The notes beneath the pieces were generated by a model. That model did not search any database. It saw only the letters and a program-made list of their open reading frames with translations, and had not been told where the DNA came from. Both the position numbers and the translations under genes were made by a program. Shown here piece by piece: positions 1 to 9,407 of a stretch of 64,000 nt of DNA. Origin of the DNA: a virus; the IMG/VR virus record IMGVR_UViG_3300029953_000022, positions 1-64,000 of that record; one strand, given 5' to 3'. How positions within the stretch are numbered: position 1 is the stretch's first letter; every line of letters starts with the position of its first letter.

Positions 1-36
1 GTCTTCATATTTAAGTTTATAATCTTGATTTTTCAT
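1..36 (-). CDS. Start of a partial gene running off the window
   Basis: An ATG at position 36 on the minus strand is preceded by an AGAGGA ribosome-binding site about 8 bases upstream. It opens a frame that stays open for 12 codons to the window edge. The visible residues are MKNQDYKLKYED. It follows the small membrane protein gene directly, as the next gene of the same leftward operon. Nothing can be said about its function. Confidence 0.6.
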   Translation of the reverse strand, partial: MKNQDYKLKYED

Positions 37-47
37 GTATAATCCTC

Positions 48-161
48 TTAATTCTTAAAACTAGCAGCTATGTTATATAAAAGCCACCAAATTAGGCCAA
101 GAAAAGTTACGAGACCTAAAGTACATCCAATAAAATACTCACAAAATTTAAAGAATCCCAT
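48..161 (-). CDS. Small membrane protein, 37 aa
   Basis: The ATG lies one base past the portal stop codon, so the two are probably translationally coupled. The product is 37 residues. A hydrophobic stretch from about residue 9 to 34 (IGCTLGLVTFLGLIWWLLY) is long enough for one membrane span, and the tail is short and basic. It ends just before the next gene of the operon. I do not recognise a family. Small membrane proteins in phage late operons are sometimes holins or spanin parts, but the closest lysis-type gene here is 57 kb away, so I do not assign that. Confidence 0.55.
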   Translation of the reverse strand: MGFFKFCEYFIGCTLGLVTFLGLIWWLLYNIAASFKN

Positions 162-162
162 A

Positions 163-1977
163 TTAGTCTTCGTCCTCTTCTAACATATCAGAAATTAACC
201 ATTTTAACAAATCTAAAGAGTGTGGTTTTGGAGCATACATAGCAGCCACCGAATTTGGTGCTATTTGAGCCATTAATTGCAATGACTGCAACGAAAATGG
301 ATCTCGTTTGAATCTCATAAGTGGATCCACATACGCTGCAGGACTGCCCATAAAGCGTCCTTTTATTTGACCAACATCTAAGTATTTATCCCAAACGAGT
401 TGAATTCTTTCGTTAAATGGTACTTCTCCAGCCATTCCTACACCGATAGTTGGTTTATCGACATAGTTCAGCACCTCATCATAGGTCATGTGAGTGGGCT
501 GATCTTGTTGTAAGCGAGTAGATTCTTGTTCCTTAGATTCAGCATCTAATCCAGCAATTTTGAATACTACGATTTTTGCTAGAATAGGGTCAATGATCGG
601 AATCAACCTTTGATTAAAAAATGTCTCAAGATGCTGGATAATTGGAACAAATCCAGAGTCGCGAGCAGCTTCTAATTTGAATTCGTTATTTGATTCGCTT
701 AAAGTCTGACTATTAGAACCCTTACTTAAATGGCCATATCCTGGAAGTTCATCAGGAGACATTTGGAAGGTCGCGAGAATGTTCCTTGCAATTTGGTCGT
801 AAATGAATTCAAATGAATCATCTGCTTTATCGTTTGCAAATGAAAGCCAATCAATGCTCTCGGTTGGAGATATACCCATTAAAGGAGTACGGAATGAGTT
901 TTGTACACCATTAATACTTGCTTGAAACTCTTGTCTGAATTTCTCTAATGTAGGAGAATCAACGTCATCCGATTTAATGACCAATGCTCCACGAGTAGCT
1001 CTACCATTTTGGAAATAAAGTCTTTTCCAGGTATCAATACTAATATGGGTAGTAATTGAAGAAATTGCAGTTTCAATTGGTGGTACAGGATATCCGTTCT
1101 TTTCAACATCTGTACATGGATAGAAGTCGTGCATCAACAATTCTTCATGAGTGAAATACTGTTTTGCAATACCTTCTACTTGTTGACACCACGCATACTT
1201 ATCTTCTCTAAGTTTATCGTAATCAATTCCGATTTTATCGCCAGTAATTCTTTCAAGTTCTTTAATGGCAAGAATTCTGGTATTAACTCCAGCCTGCTCA
1301 CCATTTCTTACTGTCTTAAAGATGGTGCCGGAATCGATTGGTCTAAAACGATTAAATGGGAATCTACCTTCTGCATCTGGTTCTGATTCTCTATCATAGA
1401 TGACCTCTGTACCCATCCAACCAAAAGTAAGAGCGTTCTCCACAGAAAGGGCCAAATACTGACTTAAAGTCATTTTTTGTTGGTTTTCAAGACCTTCTGT
1501 ATGACCGCAATTTAAGAGAATTGTTTCAAGTCTTTTAATTCGTTCTGTAACTTTTTCAAACTGTTCCGTATTTAAAAGTTTATAGAATTCAGGTTTGATT
1601 TTAATCTCAATACCTTTATCGAAACGATCGGCACGCTTCTTACCAAATTGGCTAATTTGACCTGCGCGAGTCCTTAAGATAGCAGCAACTAAGTGATCTT
1701 GAACCCTTACGAGTTTCAAAAGAGCATCTGGAATTTCATTTCTCTTAGCTTTAACTACACCGGCATAAGCATCGTTGTAATTTGGGCTTTCCATGAAGGT
1801 AAGCGCAGGAGCTCGTTCTGTGGCTTTTCCTATCGAATCATTTAATGCTTTTTGTAATGGACGTAAGGTGGTACTGTCAGCTTTTAACTGAGCAAGGGGA
1901 TCCATGTTGATTTCAGCCGAAAGCGTCAGCGACATGTCTTTTTTTATTGCAGACTTTTCGTTATTTTCATCGCTCAT
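163..1977 (-). CDS. Portal protein
   Basis: A 604-residue protein of typical portal size. It has an acidic N-terminus, a helix-rich middle and a C-terminal third containing TLSESNNEFKLEAARDSG followed by FFNQRLIPIIDPIL. That arrangement is typical of the stem and crown-proximal helices of phage portals. The portal is the dodecameric ring at the capsid vertex through which DNA is pumped by the terminase. The large terminase is encoded 0.8 kb upstream in the same leftward operon, which is the usual neighbourhood. The start is the ATG at 1977, just past the stop of the upstream gene. The family call rests on overall pattern and synteny rather than a diagnostic catalytic motif. Confidence 0.8.
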   Translation of the reverse strand: MSDENNEKSAIKKDMSLTLSAEINMDPLAQLKADSTTLRPLQKALNDSIGKATERAPALTFMESPNYNDAYAGVVKAKRNEIPDALLKLVRVQDHLVAAILRTRAGQISQFGKKRADRFDKGIEIKIKPEFYKLLNTEQFEKVTERIKRLETILLNCGHTEGLENQQKMTLSQYLALSVENALTFGWMGTEVIYDRESEPDAEGRFPFNRFRPIDSGTIFKTVRNGEQAGVNTRILAIKELERITGDKIGIDYDKLREDKYAWCQQVEGIAKQYFTHEELLMHDFYPCTDVEKNGYPVPPIETAISSITTHISIDTWKRLYFQNGRATRGALVIKSDDVDSPTLEKFRQEFQASINGVQNSFRTPLMGISPTESIDWLSFANDKADDSFEFIYDQIARNILATFQMSPDELPGYGHLSKGSNSQTLSESNNEFKLEAARDSGFVPIIQHLETFFNQRLIPIIDPILAKIVVFKIAGLDAESKEQESTRLQQDQPTHMTYDEVLNYVDKPTIGVGMAGEVPFNERIQLVWDKYLDVGQIKGRFMGSPAAYVDPLMRFKRDPFSLQSLQLMAQIAPNSVAAMYAPKPHSLDLLKWLISDMLEEDED

Positions 1978-1980
1978 ATA

Positions 1981-2784
1981 TTAACCCATCGACGCGAAAA
2001 ACAGATTTGCAGTAGTAGCGCTCATGTTTGTAACCGAAAGAGAGTAACATGGGCCAGCCATAAAAAATACTGCTGGTTGGGTTACCCCATTGACCTGAAA
2101 TGGATTTAAAGCCATAGCCGTTCCATTATTATATATCACGGAGACCTGTTGATCGCTCTCAAAATAGATAAAGGCAGCTGGTTGATAGAAAAGTATTTCT
2201 TCATTGGTAGTATTAGTTGCAGCCTGCGACATAGTCACGTTAGTAACGTTCGTAAAACCAGAAAATGCAATAGTTGCATCCCCAGTACCGCTCACCAAAG
2301 TTAGAGTTCCAGGAGCAGATGGAGGTGTCGCTCCCCCTGTAGAGACTAATAAGGACCCGCTCACTATGGTTCCAGAAACAGTGAAGTTCAGTCCATTACT
2401 ACTATAAACGGCCCCAGCAGTCGCATTTGAGCCCGATACGGTGAAGTTGTATTGAATGGGGGCAATACTTAGAACGGTAGTTCCAACCGGGATTGAAGGT
2501 CCTACGATCAATTGATCTATAGCTATTCCTACAGGACTCCCGAATACAACCAAAAGAGGCGTACCGTTGATAGAATAGCTTCCAGAGTTCGTTATAGCGG
2601 AAAATGGATAAGGAACGATATTTGGGGTTGTTACCGAAGGAAGTACTTGAATTTGTTGATCATTTTCTATATTAAATGGAATTCCATTTATTTCTCTTAA
2701 CCATTTAAAGTTATTTTGAGAAGGTACAGTAGTTGGGACTAAATCCGCGTAACTATTCAGAAAAAATTGTAGATTGGTTTTCAT
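1981..2784 (-). CDS. Ser/Thr/Gly-rich virion protein, possibly decoration or head fibre
   Basis: A 267-residue protein lying between portal and terminase. Its middle is low in charge and rich in Ser, Thr, Gly and Val, with beta-repeat-like text (FTVSGSNATAG, then FTVSGTIVSGSLLVS) and a segment GPSIPVGTTVLSI. A similar GTGIP-type segment occurs in the collagen-containing fibre at 52862-55801, which suggests a shared structural module. The C-terminal third (about 195-267) is a compact domain with more aromatic residues. Position and composition suggest a surface-exposed virion protein such as a decoration or head fibre. That role is inferred; I do not recognise a named family. Confidence 0.5.
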   Translation of the reverse strand: MKTNLQFFLNSYADLVPTTVPSQNNFKWLREINGIPFNIENDQQIQVLPSVTTPNIVPYPFSAITNSGSYSINGTPLLVVFGSPVGIAIDQLIVGPSIPVGTTVLSIAPIQYNFTVSGSNATAGAVYSSNGLNFTVSGTIVSGSLLVSTGGATPPSAPGTLTLVSGTGDATIAFSGFTNVTNVTMSQAATNTTNEEILFYQPAAFIYFESDQQVSVIYNNGTAMALNPFQVNGVTQPAVFFMAGPCYSLSVTNMSATTANLFFASMG

Positions 2785-2818
2785 TAGGTATACCTCTTAG
2801 TAGTTAAGATTGGAAAAT

Positions 2819-4687
2819 TTACTCAAAGCTCCAATGGAAGCCCCCACGCTTGCCCGTACCACCCTTCACTGTGGCCTTACCGAGAGCCCTATCTAGTTCT
2901 CTTTGCATCATTTCATGTTGTTCAGGGGTATGTTTTTGTGCTTCTGGGATATTGGGTGCAGAAGGATCCATAGCCGTAATATTGGGTCTTTGAGGCCCAC
3001 TTAAAGGAAACATGTTCTGTGCCAAATATCTTAGGGAATCGCATATATCTGCAATACCAGCATCATCATCTGGAGTAGAAGTAACTTGTCCTTGACCATC
3101 CAGTAAGAATCTATGTTTCATGATGGCGGTTCTGACTTTTTTAGTACCTTCTGTTTCTAATACTTTTAAAAGTCTTATACCGGTAGCAGTCATTATTTTA
3201 CTTCTAACACTTCCGATACCACCCATTACATCCTTGGTAAATTTTGGACACGGCATTCCATTCCTAACAAATGCTTTAATATAGGCCGGAGCAGACGTAT
3301 CACAATACCATTTTCTTACATTGTATCTATCTTTAAAGTTTAATGCCACTGGAACCAAATCTTGTATTTCAAGTTTTGGACTAGCGAAACAATCTATGAC
3401 CCATACTTCACCATTTGGGGCAGTGACCATAGCCAAAATAACCGCATCATGGGTATGTCCCCAATCCACACCACAAGAAACGGGCAGATCTAACTGTCTT
3501 ATAATAGCGTAAATATTTTCTACGGTAATATTGGAAGGGGCCTTAGTACCAATTAAAGTTTCATACGCTTTCTTTATAGAAATCACGTTTCCTACATCAA
3601 TTTTATCAGAGTATCTTGGGTAAACCAATCCTTCAGAACCCGGCTTCCAACACATTAATTCTGCAGAGGCTACATCAGAATCATTCTCCGCAAATTTCTG
3701 TATAACGCTCGTGATTGGTTTATAAAATCCACCAGTAGCAGTTTGTGGTTTCTCAGAAAGCCTAGTTCTACATACGGGAAGTAATTTACAGCCTACGCAG
3801 CCAGCATGAACATTTGGTAGCAAATCATACTTAACTTTCTCGATATCTGGAAGGCCATTAAATTCTTCTCCAGAAATTTGTATCAAGGGCAGTCCCTTCG
3901 CAACAAACATGTCTTTTTTTGGCAATTCTGGTTTATGTCTTGAAGTTGGGCATGCCTCTGTAACATCAAGGATATTCCAATTTAAAACTTTATAATTGGT
4001 TTCTGGCGCTGCATCTAAAGCATCTTGCATGTTACCAAAACTATATTTTCTAGTACTAAGATAGACCTTTATGCCATGAAATCCACGACTATATCCTGTT
4101 ATATTTACCGCTTGCTTAATTGCCTTTTTATCGGCCAAGTCTAACTCATCTAGAAATAAAAAATTGGCATGCAAACTGTTCATACCCTTAGCGGTACAAA
4201 TAACGATTTTAATGAAAGGGGTTTCTCCATTGGGAGTCCTGTATTGAATAGTACGCTTGTTTTGCGTCATATTCTCCCAGCCGCTGATTTCTAATAGGGC
4301 CGAGATCTTCATTACGAAATCGTTAATGTAACCAATTGCTACTGCCGATTGCGTTTCTGTAGCTGCACCATGAGCAACAGTTCTGGAAAAGTGCAACATC
4401 AATAAAAGTTCTAGAATAGCAACCGAAACGGTTTTCATTCCTTCTCGGCAAGACATTAGAATGAACCCAGGATTTATATCTCCAGAATTATTTTTTGCTG
4501 TATGGTATACCTGCCATATAGCATCTAGGGGTGAAGTGTTAGAATCGGGATCGGTTATTTCGAGAGGTAGTTCGAGATCGAGGAACATCCTAGCCCAATC
4601 CTTAACATCATCTGCACAGGTAAGAGGCGAGAACATGAGTTCCGCCATTTCCTTTTTTTGATCTTCATTTAGAGATTTAAAATTCAT
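2819..4687 (-). CDS. terL: Large terminase subunit (TerL), ATPase-nuclease
   Basis: 622 residues with the two-domain terminase layout. The N-terminal ATPase shows a Walker A-like SCREGMKT near residue 82 and a clear Walker B, FLFLDELD, near 175. The C-terminal RNase H-fold nuclease shows an acidic residue in SCGVDWGHTHD, a second in WYCDTSAP and a third in DDDAGIADICDSLRYL. TerL powers DNA packaging through the portal and cuts the concatemer. Two features are odd. The residue before the Walker A lysine is Met instead of the usual Gly, Ser or Ala. A Cys cluster (CVGCKLLPVC) sits between the two domains and could bind a metal. No small terminase lies beside it; the HTH protein at 11506 is a weak candidate. 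Confidence 0.9.
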   Translation of the reverse strand: MNFKSLNEDQKKEMAELMFSPLTCADDVKDWARMFLDLELPLEITDPDSNTSPLDAIWQVYHTAKNNSGDINPGFILMSCREGMKTVSVAILELLLMLHFSRTVAHGAATETQSAVAIGYINDFVMKISALLEISGWENMTQNKRTIQYRTPNGETPFIKIVICTAKGMNSLHANFLFLDELDLADKKAIKQAVNITGYSRGFHGIKVYLSTRKYSFGNMQDALDAAPETNYKVLNWNILDVTEACPTSRHKPELPKKDMFVAKGLPLIQISGEEFNGLPDIEKVKYDLLPNVHAGCVGCKLLPVCRTRLSEKPQTATGGFYKPITSVIQKFAENDSDVASAELMCWKPGSEGLVYPRYSDKIDVGNVISIKKAYETLIGTKAPSNITVENIYAIIRQLDLPVSCGVDWGHTHDAVILAMVTAPNGEVWVIDCFASPKLEIQDLVPVALNFKDRYNVRKWYCDTSAPAYIKAFVRNGMPCPKFTKDVMGGIGSVRSKIMTATGIRLLKVLETEGTKKVRTAIMKHRFLLDGQGQVTSTPDDDAGIADICDSLRYLAQNMFPLSGPQRPNITAMDPSAPNIPEAQKHTPEQHEMMQRELDRALGKATVKGGTGKRGGFHWSFE

Positions 4688-4695
4688 TTTTATTA

Positions 4696-6483
4696 TTACA
4701 GCCCACGAGCCCTATTTAGGGCGGGATTCTGATAAGCATCTGGATTCTGACTTACCTTACGCCACTCCTCGTCTAGACTCGCTTCTTTGCGCTCGAAATC
4801 ACCATCCCTTGGGTGAACAACAATTCCTCCTAGAGTTCCAAGCACGCCTGCAATTTCAACTGAATTTCTTAAAGCTTCGCTTACAGCCTTACAAGCATCA
4901 AAAAGTCCCAACTCTTCGGGTTTTCCGAATACTTGGTTTTCGATATCATAAACGTCTTCTGGGTTATTAACTAGGTGTGCAAGTACTTCAGAGGCTTGCT
5001 CTTCGTTATATCCAGCATTTTCCAATAATCGATTTACAACACTGACCAAAGAAGGCATAAGAATTTCTCGTGCAGGATCCCCTTCTGCCAATTCTTCTGA
5101 AATTTTTAGTGCCATATTAAGAATTACCCGTCCTCCTCCTGGAAGGATTCCATTGGTAAGACTGCTTCTAATAGAACACACCGCATCTTCAGCCCGATCA
5201 CATCGTTCCTTAATATCGCCTGGAGAAGAGCCTACAACTGTAAGTTTTGCAATCCCAGACGTAATTTTTCCAATACGCTCTTCTAACCAAGAAGATTCTG
5301 CTTTTGATTCTGCTCTCTTAAGTTGTTTTTCGAGTTCTTCGGCACGATATTCAATATTGAATTCATCTGGTGTGCCATCTAAGGTACTTCTAAAGCGAGT
5401 AGACTCAAAACTTTCCATTCCACTTCCTAAATCTTCAAGCGTAGCCTCATGAATCTGATTTTTAAGACCAAACACTTTTGCTCCAGTAAAAGCTGCCAAA
5501 TCGACCAACCAATGACTTTGGGCGTTCATGAATTGTGCCATAGGAGCCTTAATTGGGAGTACCCGTAGAGTTCCTTTTTGTTCGAAGTTAAAAGAAAGAG
5601 TTGAGATTACAGATTCTGAAAATCCATTAGCAACCAATACGATGCTTTTCAAGTCTTTTCCTGCCGCAGGATCTTCTTGGATTCTAGCCTCAATCGCATT
5701 AAAAAGAGGGCTCAACGATAATAGGTCTTGTATAGCGCCATCAAAAATTATAAATTTTGGGTTTTCCAAATAACAGCGTTGATTTCCCTGATCGTTGATA
5801 AAACTAGTAAAGTATTTACCATTACTTTCCTCAAGACCAATTGGAATTGGGTATCCCTTAATTCGTTCAACCTTATAACCACTTGGACCAGGAAGTTCTC
5901 GGATTGTAACGTGACTATTTTCGCCAAATCCAACTTCTTCAAAACATTTAAGTACAGCCTCCGCAAGAACCTTTTCTCCATTAACACTGACCGTAGCCAC
6001 CTTTAATAATAATTCTTTGGATTCCTGAGTTACTGGAATGCTCTGTTCTTTAATGTAGGGTAGCAGTATTTCTTCCATAACTTTTTTAATACGTCTTACG
6101 GTTTTCTGTGGACTTTCTTTGGGATTTCTTTCACAAAAACCAAAGATGTTTTTGATTAGTTCATTCGCTAAAACTGCGGTTGTAGTCGTACCATCCCCAG
6201 CTTCATTTGCGGTTCTAAGTGAACAAGATCTAGCGACCTCAATAATACTATGCTTAAATGAATTTTGATGAGCCATCGATTGGAATACAGAAATTCCGTC
6301 TTTGCTAATACGATCCGAAATGTCCTGGTGGTCCGACTCCAAAAGGCAAAGTTTGCCTCCGGGTCCTAAAGTGGCACCAACTAACAGACTGATATCGTTC
6401 ATAGTTTCCAATACGATTGATTTAATTTTTTCTTTGTCTGCCAGATAAAGTTTAGGTGCCGTTTTTGCCTTACGATAAGCCAT
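4696..6483 (-). CDS. groEL: Phage GroEL-type chaperonin (Hsp60)
   Basis: 595 residues, slightly longer than bacterial GroEL (about 548). Group I chaperonin signatures run the whole length: GATLGPGGK near residue 36, SKDGISV near 60, the ATP-site motif NEAGDGTTTT at 93-102, GILPGGG in the C-terminal equatorial part, and a last block ending SVEIAGVLGTLGGIVVHP. The apical region is divergent and carries a charged coiled insertion (EYRAEELEKQLKRAESKAE). The usual GGM tail is missing and replaced by a 35-residue charged extension. Phage chaperonins are known in some large phages and fold virion proteins; being in the head operon fits that. A GroES-like gene lies at 9650-9982 on the other strand. 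Confidence 0.93.
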   Translation of the reverse strand: MAYRKAKTAPKLYLADKEKIKSIVLETMNDISLLVGATLGPGGKLCLLESDHQDISDRISKDGISVFQSMAHQNSFKHSIIEVARSCSLRTANEAGDGTTTTAVLANELIKNIFGFCERNPKESPQKTVRRIKKVMEEILLPYIKEQSIPVTQESKELLLKVATVSVNGEKVLAEAVLKCFEEVGFGENSHVTIRELPGPSGYKVERIKGYPIPIGLEESNGKYFTSFINDQGNQRCYLENPKFIIFDGAIQDLLSLSPLFNAIEARIQEDPAAGKDLKSIVLVANGFSESVISTLSFNFEQKGTLRVLPIKAPMAQFMNAQSHWLVDLAAFTGAKVFGLKNQIHEATLEDLGSGMESFESTRFRSTLDGTPDEFNIEYRAEELEKQLKRAESKAESSWLEERIGKITSGIAKLTVVGSSPGDIKERCDRAEDAVCSIRSSLTNGILPGGGRVILNMALKISEELAEGDPAREILMPSLVSVVNRLLENAGYNEEQASEVLAHLVNNPEDVYDIENQVFGKPEELGLFDACKAVSEALRNSVEIAGVLGTLGGIVVHPRDGDFERKEASLDEEWRKVSQNPDAYQNPALNRARGL

Positions 6484-6727
6484 TTGTTTTCTCCAAAACT
6501 TCTTTTAGTGTAATAAAATCAATATCATGATCCGTAGGAAGACCAATAATTGGGACTCGCCTATTGACATTCCCAAGAACTTCTTTGAAAGCTTGCGATA
6601 ATTCATTAAGAATTCCGCTGTCGAGATCGTCGCCTCTCACAATAATGGCCAATGGTTCTCCATTTTCCGGTTTGATAATTTTTGTTTCACAAGTTTTTAG
6701 GTATTCAAGAATAGAATCGTTAGCCAT
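6470..6727 (-). CDS. Hypothetical protein, first gene of the head operon
   Basis: 85 residues. Its end overlaps the chaperonin start by 14 bases, and an AAGGAG ribosome-binding site precedes its ATG. It is acidic at the N-terminus and likely alpha/beta, with REPEAT-free text such as LAIIVRGDDLDSGILNEL. It sits where a co-chaperonin would be expected, but the sequence shows no GroES mobile loop (no GGI) and no all-beta pattern. Coupling to the chaperonin suggests co-expression in fixed ratio; its function is unknown to me. Confidence 0.7.
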   Translation of the reverse strand: MANDSILEYLKTCETKIIKPENGEPLAIIVRGDDLDSGILNELSQAFKEVLGNVNRRVPIIGLPTDHDIDFITLKEVLEKTNGLS

Positions 6728-6771
6728 TATAATCTCCTTGGTCTTTAAATATGTATATCACGAGAATTTAT

Positions 6772-6807
6772 TTGTATTTTAACATTTTTAGAGTTATATT
6801 CCTATAA
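6772..6807 (+). promoter_or_regulatory. Sigma70-like promoter with predicted leaderless start
   Basis: TTGTAT at 6772-6777, a 17-base spacer and TATATT at 6795-6800. The predicted +1 (seven bases after the -10) is 6807, and the GTG start of the helicase gene is at 6808. No Shine-Dalgarno fits between them. It drives the long rightward block and lies in the divergent gap facing the leftward head operon. Confidence 0.65.
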
Positions 6808-8316
6808 GTGGACGTAACTATAGTATCTCCCATTAAAGCCTATATATCGAATTATACAGAAGATGAACTTTATTCCCTAAGGAAAGAGCTCACTTATACC
6901 AATACCGCTATTCAGCATCTAATTAAGAGACATTCCGACAACTGGCGATGGAAAAATCAGAATATAAATTCTTGGGAAGCCCATCTAGAAGGTCTTAAAA
7001 AGGATCTAAAGAAATGTTTGGTATTCGAGGACGAACAAGGCTTCTATATTAGGCCAGGATCCATACCTCATTTATCAACTTTCAATTTACAAGTCGTAAA
7101 CAACGTCCAGTACAAAAACTTCACCAAAATTCCTTGGAAGAACCCATTCAAATTTGAATTACATCCCTACCAAAAAGATTCTGTAAAGAATTTGATCGCG
7201 GAAAGACATGGAAATGTCAGTATTACTACAGGAGGAGGGAAAAGTGCTATAATATTAAACCTTTGTAAGGAAATGGGCTTAAGAGCCTGCATCGTAGTTC
7301 CTGGTAAAGGAATATTCCATGAATCTATTGAAAATTTTGAACATCATTTAGGTAAGAAAAATGTAGGCTATTTAGGAGACGGAAAAAAGAAGTACGATAA
7401 AAGATTTACGATTGCTATTGGAGACTCTCTTGCGAATATTAAGGAGGGAACTCCAGAATACGAATTCTTCTCGAATTTGGATGTATTGATTGTAGACGAA
7501 TCCCATACTTTTGCGGCAGAATCCTTAGAGACAATCTGCCATGGAATTCTTGGTAAAATTCCCTACCGTATGTTTTTATCGGCAACCCAAAGCCGTGGAG
7601 ATGGAAGTCTCCCACTATTACAGTCAATTATTGGCAAAACAGTATACGAATTAACGACTCAGGAAGGAGTTGAAAAAGGGTACATCTGTGCACACGAGTT
7701 TAGGGTAGTGTCTTTAGAATCTTCTAATCCAAGTTTCAGCGCTAATGACGGTCTTGCCCAAAAAAGGGCTCATTTTTTAAATAATAAAAATATAGCTTCT
7801 TTTATTGCAAAATTAGCCAATGCAACTGCTATTTCTCAAGGAAAACAAACTCTTGTTTTATGTGAAGAACTTAGCCAGATAGCCATGCTAATTCCTCTTC
7901 TGGAAATTCCTTATGCTATTGCACATAGCGAAAAGAATACCAAAAGACTCGCAGAATTGGGCCTACAAAAAGTAAAGGTCTCAGACAGTATTGAAAAATT
8001 CAATAAAAATGAAGTTAAGGTTCTAATTGGTACAAGTTGCCTACATGTGGGAGTAAATATATTTCCATGTCATTCTGTAGTAAATTGGTTTGGTGGAGCA
8101 AGCGATATCAAGGTAAAGCAGGCCGCCGTAGGCCGCAGCGTTAGGTTCGGAAAATCGAATCCTTGGGCGTCTAAGTGCATACCCAAAGATAAAGCAATTA
8201 TCTACGATTTCCAGATTTTAAATAATCGTACTATGGAAAGACACTTGCAATCACGAATAGAATGCTACTTGGATAGCGGACAAAACCTCATTAAATACAT
8301 TAAATTAAAGACTTAA
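6808..8316 (+). CDS. Superfamily 2 DNA helicase, UvsW-like
   Basis: 502 residues. An N-terminal region of about 110 residues precedes HPYQKDSVKNLI (Q-motif-like) at 119-130, Walker A TTGGGKSA at 140-147, DESH (motif II) at 230-233 and SAT (motif III) at 258-260. The C-terminal RecA domain carries LIGTSCLHVGVN and the arginine-finger stretch QAAVGRSVRFGK. This matches T4 UvsW, which unwinds branched DNA, promotes fork regression and shifts origin replication to recombination replication. The start is GTG at 6808, the first in-frame start, at the predicted transcription start of a strong promoter. It is the first gene of the rightward block. The exact substrate is inferred from the family. Confidence 0.85.
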   Translation: MDVTIVSPIKAYISNYTEDELYSLRKELTYTNTAIQHLIKRHSDNWRWKNQNINSWEAHLEGLKKDLKKCLVFEDEQGFYIRPGSIPHLSTFNLQVVNNVQYKNFTKIPWKNPFKFELHPYQKDSVKNLIAERHGNVSITTGGGKSAIILNLCKEMGLRACIVVPGKGIFHESIENFEHHLGKKNVGYLGDGKKKYDKRFTIAIGDSLANIKEGTPEYEFFSNLDVLIVDESHTFAAESLETICHGILGKIPYRMFLSATQSRGDGSLPLLQSIIGKTVYELTTQEGVEKGYICAHEFRVVSLESSNPSFSANDGLAQKRAHFLNNKNIASFIAKLANATAISQGKQTLVLCEELSQIAMLIPLLEIPYAIAHSEKNTKRLAELGLQKVKVSDSIEKFNKNEVKVLIGTSCLHVGVNIFPCHSVVNWFGGASDIKVKQAAVGRSVRFGKSNPWASKCIPKDKAIIYDFQILNNRTMERHLQSRIECYLDSGQNLIKYIKLKT

Positions 8317-8367
8317 TTAAAATCCATGATATATATCTTTTAAGACAGCAACTTAAAGGAACATATT

Positions 8368-9405
8368 ATGGCAAGACAACCTAGCAAAAAGTGGAAAGAC
8401 TCTCATGATCCGTCTTTTGCCCAGTTAGCACTCGAAATTCAAAAAGCAATTGAACGCAATAAAGACGGTACTACCCAAAAAGAACAAGTAGAGGAATTGG
8501 TATCGGCAGAGCAGGATTTTCACGCATTGGTACTGAGTTACCGAATAAGTACTGAAATCTACAAAAGGTTTATTCAACTAATTCGAATTACAAACAACAA
8601 TATCTTATCTGCTAGACCTTATTTTAGGGAATCCTCCATAACTTTTTCTGAAAAAATTACTCCTGCCTTAAAAACAAAGGATCCAGAGGCACTAAAGAAA
8701 TTTAATGTAAACTACCATTTTGTTAAATTCTGCAAAGATCATTGGATTGGACTCTGGCCAAAGAAGATTGAAATGCTATATCAAAGGGTTAAGAAGGCAA
8801 GAACCATCCTTATTGAAAACAACATGCCATTAGCTGTGAACCGGGCTAAAATTTTCTATAGAAGCACGCCTAAAGGCCATCTAAGTTTTATGGATTTAGT
8901 TGAGGTAAGTTCCATGGGACTTGCTGCTGGTATTGATAAGTACACCGGCTCATACAAAAAGAATTACATGGGGGTAGCCATTGGTCGCATCGTTGGTAAC
9001 CTAATCGACGCATACAGTGAGACCGTAATGCACTTTTATCCCTCAGATCGAAGAATCCTATACAGGGCCAACAGTATCCGTGGCAGGCAAGGAATTACGG
9101 ATATAGAGGAGTTGACTAAAGCAGTCAATGAAAGTTTCGTAAAAGATCTTGAAGAAGGAAGAACCGCACCAAAACCAGTTACGGCCTCAGATCTATGGTA
9201 TTTGATGTCTGCAGCTAGTCTTATTTCATCTGATTCAAATGATGGGGAAGAAGGGTTTGGGGTCTACAGTTATACTCCCGATAAAGCCGAAAATGCGGAA
9301 GAGACACTTAGCAAGAAACAACAAACTGAGCAAATTTCTGAAATTTCAAGAAGTATGCCGCTTATAAACCAAAAGGTGTTGAGACTTAAGGGTATTGAAA
9401 TTTAA
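8368..9405 (+). CDS. Sigma-70-like factor, region 4 truncated
   Basis: 345 residues. Residues 151-220 match sigma region 2: NNMPLAVNRAKIFYRS, then HLSFMDLVEVSSMGLAAGIDKY (corresponding to the core-binding NLRLVV...DLIQEGNIGL block), then GVAIGRIVGNLIDAY. Residues 221-290 look like region 3. Residues 304-345 resemble region 4.1 (AENAEETLSKKQQ, then MPLINQKVLRLKGIEI). The protein stops where the region 4.2 helix-turn-helix should start. Such a factor could redirect host RNA polymerase to phage promoters while not using a normal -35 contact, or need a partner. An AAAGGA site precedes the ATG. The sigma call is from motif pattern only. Confidence 0.65.
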   Translation: MARQPSKKWKDSHDPSFAQLALEIQKAIERNKDGTTQKEQVEELVSAEQDFHALVLSYRISTEIYKRFIQLIRITNNNILSARPYFRESSITFSEKITPALKTKDPEALKKFNVNYHFVKFCKDHWIGLWPKKIEMLYQRVKKARTILIENNMPLAVNRAKIFYRSTPKGHLSFMDLVEVSSMGLAAGIDKYTGSYKKNYMGVAIGRIVGNLIDAYSETVMHFYPSDRRILYRANSIRGRQGITDIEELTKAVNESFVKDLEEGRTAPKPVTASDLWYLMSAASLISSDSNDGEEGFGVYSYTPDKAENAEETLSKKQQTEQISEISRSMPLINQKVLRLKGIEI

Positions 9406-9407
9406 TG

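Noticed and set aside
6470-6727. The small gene beside groEL as the GroES partner
   Set aside because: No GGI mobile loop and no all-beta pattern, while the gene at 9650 has both features.
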